Shown here piece by piece: positions 26,473 to 34,965 of a DNA stretch of 64,000 nt. Below the pieces are notes generated by a model. The model saw nothing but the letters and a program-made list of their open reading frames with translations. It did not search any database and was not told the origin of the DNA. The first letter of the stretch is position 1. Each line of letters starts with the position of its first letter. The stretch is taken from assembly GCA_938092015.1 (NCBI GenBank), contig CALKOT010000011.1:1-64000 (forward strand), in the 5' to 3' direction. Both the position numbers and the translations under genes were made by a program. This DNA is from an uncultured Paracoccaceae bacterium (GTDB lineage Bacteria; Pseudomonadota; Alphaproteobacteria; Rhodobacterales; Rhodobacteraceae).

Positions 26473-27003
26473 ATGGCGAGAGAATTTTCTACGGTCGAGA
26501 TCAGGAACAAAGCGTCTGCGCATTTGCGAGCAGTCTTGCGGTTTGGCTTGTCCCTGTCAGGAAATACTCAAACTGCTGACGATCTGGCGCAGGCCACCAT
26601 GTTGCGCGCGATGGAGCGTGCGCACCAGTTTGATGGCAGTGATCGCCTGCAGGGCTGGTTAATGACCATTTGCCGCTCTATCTGGCTGAATGAGCTTCGC
26701 CGCGCCCAGATCCGCCGCACCGGCGCGCTGGATAGCGCTGAGGCTTTGGCCGTCGAAGATGTAAGTCCGAGTGTGGAAACGAATGTTTTCGCCGCTGAGG
26801 TGTTTTCAAAGGTAATGGCTTTGCCAGAGGCGCAGCGCAGTACAGTTGAGTTGGTCTATGTGCAGGGTTTCAAGTAAAGTGAGGCGGCGCGAATCCTTGA
26901 CGTTCCAATCGGGACGGTGATGAGCCGTCTGTCAGCCGCGCGCGCCACCCTGGCGCCGCTGAATTCCGAAGTTGGCCCGCTAGCAGAGAAGGGGCGCACG
27001 TGA
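26473..27003 (+). pseudogene. ECF sigma factor gene with internal stop
   Basis: Region 2 (DDLAQATMLRAMERA, GWLMTICRSIWLNELRR) and the start of region 4 (LPEAQRSTVELVYVQGFK) are followed by TAA at 26875-26877. The same frame then gives SEAARILDVPIGTVMSRLSA, the promoter-recognition helix. Family members read GF-(S/K)-Y-x-EAA here, so a Tyr codon probably became the stop. The truncated product would lack the -35-binding helix. The frame ends at 27001-27003, overlapping the next start. The anti-sigma gene behind it is intact. Confidence 0.87.
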
Positions 27004-27749
27004 TGACGTATTCCGACGATACCCTGCGCCAGTTTCTGGACGGCGCGCTTGATCAGGCGAAAACAAAAGAGATTGAGACCGCCATGCTGTCCGATGCTGA
27101 TCTAGAGCGTCGGATCATGGGGCTGGATGACCTTGCCGCGTCAGTGAAGGCCGTGATGGAATCGCTGCCGTCAGAAGCGCGAATGGCTGAACTTGCGCCA
27201 GCTTTCAGCGCACCACCGACCCGGCAATCACGCCCGTGGGCGATGCTCGCCGCCGCCTGTGCTGTGGGCGTTTTCATTGGCATCGGTTCATCATGGTTCA
27301 ACGCGGATGCGGCGCCTGATTGGCGGGTAGAGGTGGCGCATTATCAAGCCCTTTACACGCCCGAAACAATCAATGCGATTAACCTCGCGCCGGGTGAAGC
27401 TGAGGCGCAAGTTGGTCGCGCCGCTGCTCAGATTGGTGCGAACGTGCCTGTTGCGGAACTTGCAGCGCATGATGGATTGGAACTTCGCCGCGCGCAGGTT
27501 CTGGGCTTTGAAGGCGCACCTTTGGCGCAGATCGTATTTGCCCATTCATCCGGCGCTCCCGTAGCTCTCTGCCTCATCCGCACTGGCGGCAAAGAACAAC
27601 TCGCTATGGGTGAGCGTCTGAACATGGCTTCCGCTGACTGGGCAGTTGACGGGATCGAATACTTGCTGATCGGCGACATCAGCGCTGCGGATATGGCCGC
27701 CCACGCAACCCGCATTCGAGACCTCATCATAGCGGCTAACAAGGCGTGA
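27003..27749 (+). CDS. Anti-sigma factor-like membrane protein
   Basis: A 248-residue protein with a soluble N-terminal part (about 1-75: YSDDTLRQFLDGALDQAKTKEIE, resembling the zinc-less anti-sigma domain), one membrane helix near 80-100 (PWAMLAAACAVGVFIGIGS) and a periplasmic C-terminal domain. It would hold the cognate sigma factor at the membrane and release it on an envelope signal. The cognate sigma gene, overlapping by one base (TGATG), is broken. The GTG three bases upstream is an alternative start. Its stop overlaps the trmD start. Confidence 0.78.
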   Translation: MTYSDDTLRQFLDGALDQAKTKEIETAMLSDADLERRIMGLDDLAASVKAVMESLPSEARMAELAPAFSAPPTRQSRPWAMLAAACAVGVFIGIGSSWFNADAAPDWRVEVAHYQALYTPETINAINLAPGEAEAQVGRAAAQIGANVPVAELAAHDGLELRRAQVLGFEGAPLAQIVFAHSSGAPVALCLIRTGGKEQLAMGERLNMASADWAVDGIEYLLIGDISAADMAAHATRIRDLIIAANKA

Positions 27750-28624
27750 CCCGCGAAAAGCCAACCCGCAGCCATGGTCGTGTCGCCGTGCGCCCGACAC
27801 TTGTGCCGCGCCCGCTGGGGCAGGCCGACGAAGTTGCTGGAGTTTGGACAGCCCGTGTCCTCACATTGTTTCCAGGCATGTTCCCCGGCCCTTTGGGTGA
27901 AAGCCTTCTGGGGCAGGGTCTGAAAAAGGGCCTCTGGAACCTCCAACCGGTCGATATTCGCCGCTATGCCAACGACAAGCACAAGTCCGTCGACGATACG
28001 CCGGCAGGCGGCGGGCCTGGCATGGTGATGAAGCCCAATGTCGTCGCCGCGGCCATTGACGATGTGATGAAAGCGGCCCCAGACGACCGCAACGAATGGC
28101 CTCTGATCTACCTTTCCCCCCGCGGAAAACCGTTCGATCAGGGAATGGCGAAGCGATTCGCAAATGCCCAGGGCATCACCATGCTCTGCGGTCGTTTTGA
28201 GGGTGTTGATGAGCGTGTGCTGGAATCCAGGCGTGTTATTGAGGTTTCACTGGGCGATTTTGTCATGACAGGCGGCGAAATCGCTGCAATGGCGTTGATT
28301 GACGCCACGGTCCGTCTTATACCCCGCGTCCTTGGCAATGCTGAAAGCATTGCTGAGGAAAGCTTTTCGGAGGGTCTTCTTGAAGCCCCCCAATATACCA
28401 AGCCCCAGCTTTGGGAGGGGCGCGCGATACCTGAAACACTTCTGTCAGGTCATCATGCGCGGATCGCCAAATGGCGAGCCGACCAAAGCGAAAGGCTGAC
28501 AAAGGAACGTCGTCCCGACCTCTGGCGGGCGCATCTGGCGAAAGCTGGCGCTGCGGACCCGGTAGAAGACCAAGAGCACTCGGACGCGCACACCATCGCC
28601 GCTAAAGGCGAGACAAAGGACTGA
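27746..28624 (+). CDS. trmD: tRNA (guanine(37)-N1)-methyltransferase
   Basis: A 292-residue TrmD that makes m1G37 in tRNAs reading CNN codons to prevent frameshifting. The SPOUT knot signature is seen in [27 protein letters not shown] and [11 protein letters not shown], followed by [16 protein letters not shown]. The first 35 residues are an extension typical of rhodobacteral TrmD. The GTG at 27746 overlaps the anti-sigma stop (GTGA), so trmD is now translated as part of that accessory operon. The last 25 residues are an acidic tail before rplS. Confidence 0.95.
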   Translation: MTREKPTRSHGRVAVRPTLVPRPLGQADEVAGVWTARVLTLFPGMFPGPLGESLLGQGLKKGLWNLQPVDIRRYANDKHKSVDDTPAGGGPGMVMKPNVVAAAIDDVMKAAPDDRNEWPLIYLSPRGKPFDQGMAKRFANAQGITMLCGRFEGVDERVLESRRVIEVSLGDFVMTGGEIAAMALIDATVRLIPRVLGNAESIAEESFSEGLLEAPQYTKPQLWEGRAIPETLLSGHHARIAKWRADQSERLTKERRPDLWRAHLAKAGAADPVEDQEHSDAHTIAAKGETKD

Positions 28625-28628
28625 GCAC

Positions 28629-29015
28629 ATGAACCTGCTTGAACAGATCGAAGCCGAGCACATCGCCGAGCTTGGAAAAGACATCCCAGATTTCGCCGCC
28701 GGCGACACCATCCGTGTCGGTGTGAAGGTGACTGAGGGCACACGTACCCGTGTCCAGAACTACGAAGGCGTCTGCATCGCCCGTAAAGGCGGCGGCACCC
28801 TCGGCGCGCAGTTTACTGTCCGCAAAATCTCTTTCGGTGAAGGCGTCGAACGTGTGTTCCCGCTGCACTCACCCCAGATCGACGCCATCACCGTCGTTCG
28901 TCGTGGCCGCGTTCGTCGCGCCAAGCTGTATTACCTTCGCGAACGTCGTGGTAAGTCGGCTCGTATCGCTGAGAAAACCAACTATCGTTCCAAAACAATG
29001 GGCGCTGCTGAGTAA
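28629..29015 (+). CDS. rplS: 50S ribosomal protein L19
   Basis: A 128-residue L19 at the interface of the ribosomal subunits: [54 protein letters not shown] and [18 protein letters not shown] match the family throughout. It begins four bases after trmD and is followed by a terminator. Confidence 0.97.
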   Translation: MNLLEQIEAEHIAELGKDIPDFAAGDTIRVGVKVTEGTRTRVQNYEGVCIARKGGGTLGAQFTVRKISFGEGVERVFPLHSPQIDAITVVRRGRVRRAKLYYLRERRGKSARIAEKTNYRSKTMGAAE

Positions 29016-29040
29016 ACCTCGCAGGATAGTTTGGAAGTTT

Positions 29041-29068
29041 AGGGCGGTCCGCAGGGTCCGCCCTTTTT
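29041..29068 (+). terminator. Terminator after rplS
   Basis: AGGGCGG at 29041-29047 pairs with CCGCCCT at 29058-29064, followed by a run of T residues. It closes the trmD-rplS unit 25 bp after the stop. Confidence 0.85.
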
Positions 29069-29085
29069 CGTTTTGGAGGTATGAA

Positions 29086-29556
29086 ATGCTGATCAGAGAA
29101 GCCGTCGAGGCTGACATGCCGCGCATCTGCGCGTTGAACGATGTGGTGCAGCGCCTGCACGCAGATCACCGTCCTGATGTGTATCGCCGGCCTGCGGAGC
29201 CTGAGGGGCTGCTGACGATCCTCAACAAGGCGCGGATAGAACCGGCATGGCGCTTGTGGGTGGCGGAGCCCGAAATCGATGTGCAGGGTTATGTCGCAAC
29301 TGAGCTGATAGAGAAATCTGAGACCGCGCTGCGCAAACCGCATTCTGAGGGCCATATCCACCACATCTCGGTTGATCCGGCGGCCCGCCGTAATGGCGTG
29401 GGGAGGGCTTTGGCCCAACACGCGATTGCGGTGCTGAGGGAGCAACGCGCAGATCGAATTACGGTGGGCTACTGGGCGTTCAACAAGCCGTCGGAGGCGT
29501 TGTTTGGTTCGTTGGGGTTTGAGCCTGCCAGTGTTTACGCAGAGCTAGTCTTCTAG
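29086..29556 (+). CDS. GNAT family N-acetyltransferase
   Basis: A 156-residue GNAT protein unrelated in detail to the tandem set at 20.9-23.5 kb. MLIREAVEADMPRICALND opens the fold, and IHHISVDPAARRNGVGRAL contains the acetyl-CoA loop RRNGVG. The substrate is unknown. GGAGG precedes the start region; ATG 29086 gives the canonical beginning. Its 3' end overlaps the convergent channel pseudogene by about 12 bp. Confidence 0.83.
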   Translation: MLIREAVEADMPRICALNDVVQRLHADHRPDVYRRPAEPEGLLTILNKARIEPAWRLWVAEPEIDVQGYVATELIEKSETALRKPHSEGHIHHISVDPAARRNGVGRALAQHAIAVLREQRADRITVGYWAFNKPSEALFGSLGFEPASVYAELVF

Positions 29557-30336
29557 AGAGCGGGCGCTGAGAAAAGCAAAGCGATAGGCCAATGCGACGC
29601 CACCAGCGCCCCCTGCTATGTTTCCCAAGGAAACCCAAACTAAATTGCTCAAAGCATCGCTTATCGTCACGTTTGACCCGACCATCCATCCCTGAGGAAA
29701 GAACTACATATTCGCCACGGAGTGTTCGAGGCCGAGCAGAACGAAAGCGCTTATCGGCCAAAGGATCCCCAAAATTTTACCGGCGGCTGAACGGGCGGCA
29801 AAGGTCAGCCAGATTGCGAGGCAAACCAACATGTTGCACAGGGCACCTCGAATGAAAGCTTCCATAGGAAGCAAAGATGCTTTGATCTCAGGAATTGCTG
29901 TAGCCGTCGCTCCCATAGCGCCTTCCAGCAAGCCGGAAAAACCAAAGACCACGGCAAGTCCGGCAGCGCCTACAAAGTTTCCCATGTAGACGATCCCCCA
30001 ACTTCGCAGCATTCGGCGCAAGGTGATCTTGCGTTCAACTGCGGCCATGATCATTAGGGCATTTCCGGTAAACAACTCTGCGCCGCCGACGATGACTAGA
30101 ATGAGGCCAAGCGAAAAGACCAGACCCCCAAGCAGTCTTGACGGACCAAAGGAAGCATCTGCCCCGGTCATTACGGTGGTATAGGCAGCAGCGCCAAAAC
30201 CAATAAAAGCGCCGGCGAGAATGGCGAGAACAAACATCTGCATAACTGGCAAATGGGCTTTCCCGACACCGACAATTTCCACCAAAAGTGCGATCTTGGC
30301 GGGTTTGTAAGCATCATGATTGTTATCGTCGCTCAT
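29545..30336 (-). pseudogene. Formate/nitrite transporter (FNT) family gene with internal stop
   Basis: Residues 1-210 show the FNT channel: five hydrophobic segments with FTGNALMI and GNFVGA-type loops. A TAG at 29704-29706 then follows EHSVANM, after which the frame stays open for 52 codons (FFPQGWMVGSN, LGNIAGGAGGVALAY) to 29545. FNT proteins read HSVANMY here, so a Tyr codon probably became TAG. The missing part contains the sixth membrane helix, so the channel is probably dead. Confidence 0.88.
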
Positions 30337-30428
30337 GTAGCAGACGATAGCGAAAGTGAGTGAGAGTTAAAGATCAGGTTTACGCCAAAGTGATCGATCA
30401 GGGCAGCTTTTACCGTCTAATTAGAAGC

Positions 30429-31220
30429 TTAAAACCCAGCATCCGCCAGCACAGCCTCAATCCCCGCAACAACCGCCTTTGCCTTCATATCGTCCATCGC
30501 ATCAGGATGTCGCGGCCCGAAATCCCCGGAGTCATTGTCAAAATACGCGCCCAATTTTCCCTCAAACTCATCTGACAATGCGGCGCGGTGCAGGATGCCG
30601 CTGCCGATCTCGATGTCATTCCCGGCAATGCCAAACCCGTCTTTCACCATGTTGGTCGCGAGCAGCGATCCGGGGTTCACAGACACGACCAACGGCCCTT
30701 CCGCCAGATCTTCAGCCATGATCCGCGACCACATCGTGATGGCAAGCTTGCTTTGCGAATACGCCTCCATATCCGCCAGCCGCGCCTTGCCCGCCAACGC
30801 GTCCAGATTGACTGGCGCTTGCGCGGCGGAGGATAGGTTCACGATCCGCCCTGCGCCATCCATTAGCGGCAGCAGCCGCTTGGCCAGCAGGTAGGGAGCA
30901 TGGGTGTTGACCATGAACCGGATGTCATGTCCGTCAGTGGTTATCGTCTGAGGGGCCTTCAAGACGCCTGCATTGTTGATCAGCACATCCAGATGGTCGT
31001 GCTTTTCGGCGATTTCATTGGCCAGCTTGTCGACAGCGGTCAGGTCAGAGAGGTCAGCCAGATAGGTTTCTGACCCGCCCGCCAGCTGCGCTTTCGCCGC
31101 TTCAAGCTTTGCTGCGCTACGACCATGCAGCAGCACCTGATGCCCTTCCGCCGCCAGCAGCTTTGCGGCTTCAAGCCCGATGCCATCAGTTGCGCCGGTG
31201 ATCAGAATTGTCTTGCTCAT
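30429..31220 (-). CDS. Short-chain dehydrogenase/reductase
   Basis: A 263-residue classical-like SDR of the retinol dehydrogenase type. The cofactor motif TGATDGIG lies at residues 8-15, NNAG near 88, and the active-site YSQSK (Tyr-x-x-x-Lys) near 155 follows the Ser of NLSSAA. HGRSAAKLEA after the first fold suggests NADP preference. The substrate is unknown. The ATG at 31220 places the nucleotide motif at the usual distance; six extra codons upstream are not needed. Confidence 0.87.
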   Translation of the reverse strand: MSKTILITGATDGIGLEAAKLLAAEGHQVLLHGRSAAKLEAAKAQLAGGSETYLADLSDLTAVDKLANEIAEKHDHLDVLINNAGVLKAPQTITTDGHDIRFMVNTHAPYLLAKRLLPLMDGAGRIVNLSSAAQAPVNLDALAGKARLADMEAYSQSKLAITMWSRIMAEDLAEGPLVVSVNPGSLLATNMVKDGFGIAGNDIEIGSGILHRAALSDEFEGKLGAYFDNDSGDFGPRHPDAMDDMKAKAVVAGIEAVLADAGF

Positions 31221-31332
31221 AAGGTGTCCACTTTCCACAGTTGAAGGGTCTGCTCGTTCCGATCAATCTAAGCAGTGGGACGGCGACCGAAACCTTTTAT
31301 CCCGGAATTCACTATCCCAGCCCACAGGACAA

Positions 31333-32358
31333 TCACCCAATTCCACCAGCGCCGCCAACATCTCCGCTGGCTGCGCCAGTACCGGTAAAGACAATATTCT
31401 CAGGCACCTCTCCCCTGCCTATCCGGGCGCAATTGTCGGCGACAAACTTCCAGCGCCGTTCGTGCATTTCCTCAGTTGAGGCGCTGCGATGGGCGGACAG
31501 GATCACGTTGTCGAGGTCCTGAAACGGGCGGTTTGACGGCCAGACCGGCGGGGCGTCAGGCATTTGATAATTGTACCAGACATCCAGAACGGCGCCGCCA
31601 ATCCGGCGGTCGGTGAGGGCGTCAAATAGGGCGTCCTCGTCGATGATCTTGCCTCGTGCCACGTTAATGATCACGGCGTCGGGTTTCATTTTGGCCAGCG
31701 CCTCGGCGTTGATCATACCGATGGTTTCATCATTCATATCGCAGGCGACCAGCACGAAATCGCTTTGCGCCAACAGCTCATCCATCCGATCATTCTGACC
31801 CAGCCAAGCCAATTCAGCCGGGCAGGGTTGCTGGCTGCGCCGCACGCCGATGCAGCGCATGCCAAATGCGTTGGCGCGGATCGCTGTTTCGTACCCGATA
31901 TGACCATAACCGATGATCCCCAGCGTCGCGCCGCGCACTTCGCGGTGGATGGGTGAGACGCCGGGGGCCAGCCCCTCCCACCCGCCAGCACGAAAATCGC
32001 AATCGAGCTGGCGAAGGCCGACCCGCATCTCAAGGATGCCAGCCATGATGAACTCTGCAATCGTCGTTTCATGCTCGTAGGTGTTTGCAACAGGGACACC
32101 TGTTGGCATTTGGGCAGGGGCTGTGAAATCGAAGCCGGTCCAGGGGATCTGGAACATTTTCAGGTTAGGAACCTCTGGCCAGGGGATAGGGACACCGCCG
32201 CCGACGATCACGTCCGCCTCCAGCGCCAAAGGCTCAAACGCCTCGACGGGGTCCGATGACGGGTCCCAGACGGTTACATCCCACCCATCTGGCGCAAAGC
32301 GTTTCAAGCGAGGGGCGTGCGGCGCCGCGATGCGGCCTTGGACTAGAACGGTGGGCAT
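31333..32358 (-). CDS. D-2-hydroxyacid dehydrogenase family protein
   Basis: A 341-residue NAD-dependent dehydrogenase of the D-isomer 2-hydroxyacid family. GYGHIG forms the nucleotide-binding loop near residues 150-155, VIINVARGKIIDEDAL gives the catalytic Arg, and ILSAHRSAS supplies the His near residue 290. A Glu is in DVWYNY-type context rather than the more usual DVF.EP, so the substrate may be unusual. The last 15 residues are Gly-rich. It is alone between leftward genes. Confidence 0.85.
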   Translation of the reverse strand: MPTVLVQGRIAAPHAPRLKRFAPDGWDVTVWDPSSDPVEAFEPLALEADVIVGGGVPIPWPEVPNLKMFQIPWTGFDFTAPAQMPTGVPVANTYEHETTIAEFIMAGILEMRVGLRQLDCDFRAGGWEGLAPGVSPIHREVRGATLGIIGYGHIGYETAIRANAFGMRCIGVRRSQQPCPAELAWLGQNDRMDELLAQSDFVLVACDMNDETIGMINAEALAKMKPDAVIINVARGKIIDEDALFDALTDRRIGGAVLDVWYNYQMPDAPPVWPSNRPFQDLDNVILSAHRSASTEEMHERRWKFVADNCARIGRGEVPENIVFTGTGAASGDVGGAGGIG

Positions 32359-32432
32359 GGGCTGTCTCGCAATCTGCTAGTGTCGTCGCCACCATCCAGT
32401 GAAGACAGGGCGACGACAAGCCTGCAGCGGCG

Positions 32433-32918
32433 TCAGCGCAAGACGACCAGATGCGACCACGTGGCGCCGTCTGAGATTACGATATCTTCAAAGCCCAGCG
32501 CTTTCAGCAGGTCGAACCAGGTCGCGCGATCGGCTACGGTGCTGTTGCTGAAGACTTCCATCGAGCGGGCGTCAGTTGTCAGACCGGCCAGGACAGCCCT
32601 GGCGCGGAAAAGGGTGCGGAACACCTCATCATCCAGCGCAACGATGATCAGGTTTGTCGCCGCTTTTCCCTTGGCGAAAATCTCGACCCGGCGCTGGCCT
32701 TCGACCTCTGCATGGCCTTTCCTGAGCTGAGCTAGGAAAAGTTGGCGTAGGGCCCGATCTGCTGGATCATCCGCTCGGATCAATTCTCACTTAAACGCTT
32801 CGCTGCTGGTGACCGGGGGATAGTAATATCCGTTCTGATCGGCGTCAGGTTTCAGGTCCTGCGCGGCGGCGATACTGGCGGTAAAGGTGAGGAGAATGAA
32901 AGCGAAGAAAATGCGCAT
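32433..32918 (-). pseudogene. Exported protein gene of unknown function with internal stop
   Basis: One frame of 161 codons. Residues 1-19 are a signal peptide (MRIFFAFILLTFTASIAAAQ), then DLKPDADQNGYYYPPVTSS. A TGA at 32787-32789 interrupts, and the frame continues ELIRADDPADRALRQLFLAQ through IIVALDDEVFRTLFRARAVL and FDLLKALGFEDIVISDG to 32433. The C-terminal part resembles small exported rhodobacteral proteins of unknown function. Arg (CGA) is a plausible original codon. A hairpin overlaps its ribosome-binding region. Confidence 0.78.
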
Positions 32919-32924
32919 GGGGAC

Positions 32925-32972
32925 CTCTTAAGGGTTTGTGGCGCGCGATCATTCGCGCGTCTTCCTTAAGAG
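32925..32972 (-). other. Nested hairpin in the leader of the broken exported-protein gene
   Basis: Outer arms CTCTTAAGG (32925-32933) and CCTTAAGAG (32964-32972) enclose an inner stem CGCGCGA/TCGCGCG (32942-32948 with 32953-32959) with a TCAT loop. On the minus strand the outer arm contains AGAGG, the ribosome-binding site for ATG 32918, so folding would hide it. Confidence 0.5.
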
Positions 32973-33002
32973 ATATTCACTGCCAAGCCGTGCGCCAGCC
33001 TT

Positions 33003-34226
33003 TCACGAAGATGTGCCGTACTTGGTGGAAAGATAGATCCGCGCTGCTACAGCTGTAATTAGCGCCAGCGCCGTTTTCAAGCATTCGTTGACATCAACGT
33101 CACCCACTTGCTGCAATAAATGCAGTTTGGCCGCCCAGAAGGGTTGGTAAGTGGCGACATGCTCTGCCGGGATTTCCCCCAAAAGCCGAAGCCCGACCGA
33201 AGAACCATGATGAGAGGCGTGCGCCAGCGCCCGTCCGACAAGGGCGCCGATGCTTGGGCGTCTTTCAACCAGCAGATCGTAAAGCGCGACAAGCGCGGGG
33301 GCGTTCGGCGGTTCGCCTTGGGCGGTTTGCATATGGACGGACTGGATCGCAGCCTCTGTCTGGAATCGACCGAACAGACCTGCAGAGGTGGCGCGACTTA
33401 GGTGGGTTTCGGCCTCAATCACAAGCTTAGCTGACCAGAGGTTTCGATCTTGATCACCAAGGGCGACATAGGCGCATGTGCTGCTGCGCTGGGCGCCGCG
33501 ACGGGCCTCACAATATAGCATGAGAGCCTTCAGGCCGCGCGGCTCTGGCTGATCTGGCAGCATGTTCATCACCAAACGGCCAAGGTAGAGCGCTTCCTGG
33601 GTCAACCCAGCCCCTGTCTCAACACCGTCGATCATGTCCCAGCCCGTCCCGAAGGCCGCATAGATCGCCGCCAGTACGTCTTCAAGCCGATCAGGCATGT
33701 TGCTGGGGTCAGGCGTGCGAAAGGGGATGCCGGCATCGCGTAAGCGGGTCTTGGCGCGGACCAGTCGCTGGCCCATCGTCGGGCCGGGTGTAAGGAAAGC
33801 GCGGCCGATGGCGTCGGCGGTCAGGCCCAGCACGCATTGCAGCATCAGGGGCGTGCGGGCGGCGGGGTCGATGGCGGGGTGGGCGCAAGCGAAGAGAAGC
33901 TTTAGACGCTCATCTGGGAACTCTGACATGCTTCGCGCCTCCATCTCATCATAGAGTATTTCGATGGACCCGGCGGCGTTTGCGCGGGTCGCCGAACGGC
34001 GGGCGTCTTGGCCGGCGACGCGGCGGGCGGTGGTCAGCAGCCACGCCTCCGGACTGTAGGGGATGCCAGATTTCGGCCATGCTTCTAAAGCGCGGGCAAA
34101 GGCCTCAGCCAGGGCATTCTCCGCCGCTGGCACGTCGCGGGTGCGGGCAGTGATGAGAGAGAGGAAGCGCCCATAACTTTGACGGGCGGCAAGCTCAGCC
34201 GCTTTATGGACGCCTTCCTCCGTCAT
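33003..34226 (-). CDS. ECF42-type RNA polymerase sigma factor with C-terminal TPR-like domain
   Basis: A 407-residue sigma factor: region 2 in residues about 10-75 (FLSLITARTRDVPAAENALAEA, AWLLTTARRVAGQDARR), region 4 about 110-165 (LQCVLGLTADAIGRAFL, RLVRAKTRL), then a long helical extension from 180 to 400 typical of group ECF42 (YAAFGTGWDM, LYLGRLVMNMLPDQPEP, ALVALYDLLVERRPS). In this group the extension replaces a separate anti-sigma factor, and a DGPF/YCII protein gene accompanies it; here that partner lies 7 bp upstream. The regulon is unknown. Confidence 0.88.
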   Translation of the reverse strand: MTEEGVHKAAELAARQSYGRFLSLITARTRDVPAAENALAEAFARALEAWPKSGIPYSPEAWLLTTARRVAGQDARRSATRANAAGSIEILYDEMEARSMSEFPDERLKLLFACAHPAIDPAARTPLMLQCVLGLTADAIGRAFLTPGPTMGQRLVRAKTRLRDAGIPFRTPDPSNMPDRLEDVLAAIYAAFGTGWDMIDGVETGAGLTQEALYLGRLVMNMLPDQPEPRGLKALMLYCEARRGAQRSSTCAYVALGDQDRNLWSAKLVIEAETHLSRATSAGLFGRFQTEAAIQSVHMQTAQGEPPNAPALVALYDLLVERRPSIGALVGRALAHASHHGSSVGLRLLGEIPAEHVATYQPFWAAKLHLLQQVGDVDVNECLKTALALITAVAARIYLSTKYGTSS

Positions 34227-34233
34227 CCAGCAT

Positions 34234-34635
34234 TCATCCGGTTGCGTTCATCATCACCGGGCGAATCTCAACTGATCCGGACAAGGCTGCTGGTGATTGT
34301 TCCGCCCATTTGATCGCCGCATCCAGATCATCAACCTCAAGCGTGACGTAACCGCCGAGGTACTCTTTCGCCTCGCAATAGGGGCCATCCTGAACCTTCC
34401 GCGCGCCGCCTCGGACTTTAACCGTTGTTGCGGTTGCGGGTGGCTGTAGGCCGTCGCCGTTTAGCATGACGCCTGCCTGCATCATGGAACCGATGTAGTC
34501 GCGCCAGGCACCCATCAACTTTGGTCCCTCGATAGGGTGTGCGTGAACTGCGGCTTCTGAAGCGGGTTCTGCGAAGAGCAACATAAACTGCTTTGGGTGG
34601 CCTCCTGTGCCGTGATGGTAGTCGTTTATGATCAC
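34234..34635 (-). CDS. YCII-related (DGPF-type) protein
   Basis: A small ferredoxin-like fold protein of the YCII/DGPF family. The marker segment QDGPYCEAKEYLGGYVTLEV (DGPF changed to DGPY) lies near residue 80, followed by DLDAAIKWAEQSP. It is the standard neighbour of ECF42 sigma genes and is 7 bp from one here, so the two form an operon. The start is uncertain: GTG at 34635 gives 133 residues, and ATG at 34584 gives 116 with a more typical N terminus (MLLFAEP). Confidence 0.83.
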   Translation of the reverse strand: MIINDYHHGTGGHPKQFMLLFAEPASEAAVHAHPIEGPKLMGAWRDYIGSMMQAGVMLNGDGLQPPATATTVKVRGGARKVQDGPYCEAKEYLGGYVTLEVDDLDAAIKWAEQSPAALSGSVEIRPVMMNATG

Positions 34636-34965
34636 GGCGAAAACCGCCGCTTATTGAGTAGAGCCTTGGGGCCGGGCGATTTCGACAAATGGTCGAGAAA
34701 AAACATGTCTTGGATCGAAGGTGGATTTCTTTCACATGTGAAAGTGACGTTAAGCTATTGATTTATATAGAATCGGAGTGAGGCTACCACAATTTGTTCA
34801 TGTTATAGTCCTGCTCAGTGGTGTTTCTGTAGCAAGACTTCGCCGCCGTCTTGCGGCTTCACAAAGAGGCAAGAGCCGGTTCAAAGCAGCGTCTGATATC
34901 GCTTTCGTGACTTATCATTTCGGCGCTTAGGGGTGAGTGTGCGCGCGACAAGTCGGAGATAATCC
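34636..34965. other. Divergent intergenic region with palindromic element
   Basis: This 330-bp gap separates the ECF42/YCII operon from the esterase gene. It contains the second palindromic element (34729-34811). A GC-rich imperfect dyad (GCAAGACTTCGCCGCCGTCTTGC) spans about 34833-34856. No gene is seen. Confidence 0.5.
34729..34811 (+). repeat. Palindromic regulatory element, copy 2
   Basis: It has the same 16-bp palindrome CTTTCACATGTGAAAG (34729-34744) and ordered downstream blocks as copy 1 at 7419-7501, in the same orientation and without gaps. It lies 94 bp upstream of the YCII gene and about 155 bp upstream of the esterase gene. Confidence 0.6.
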
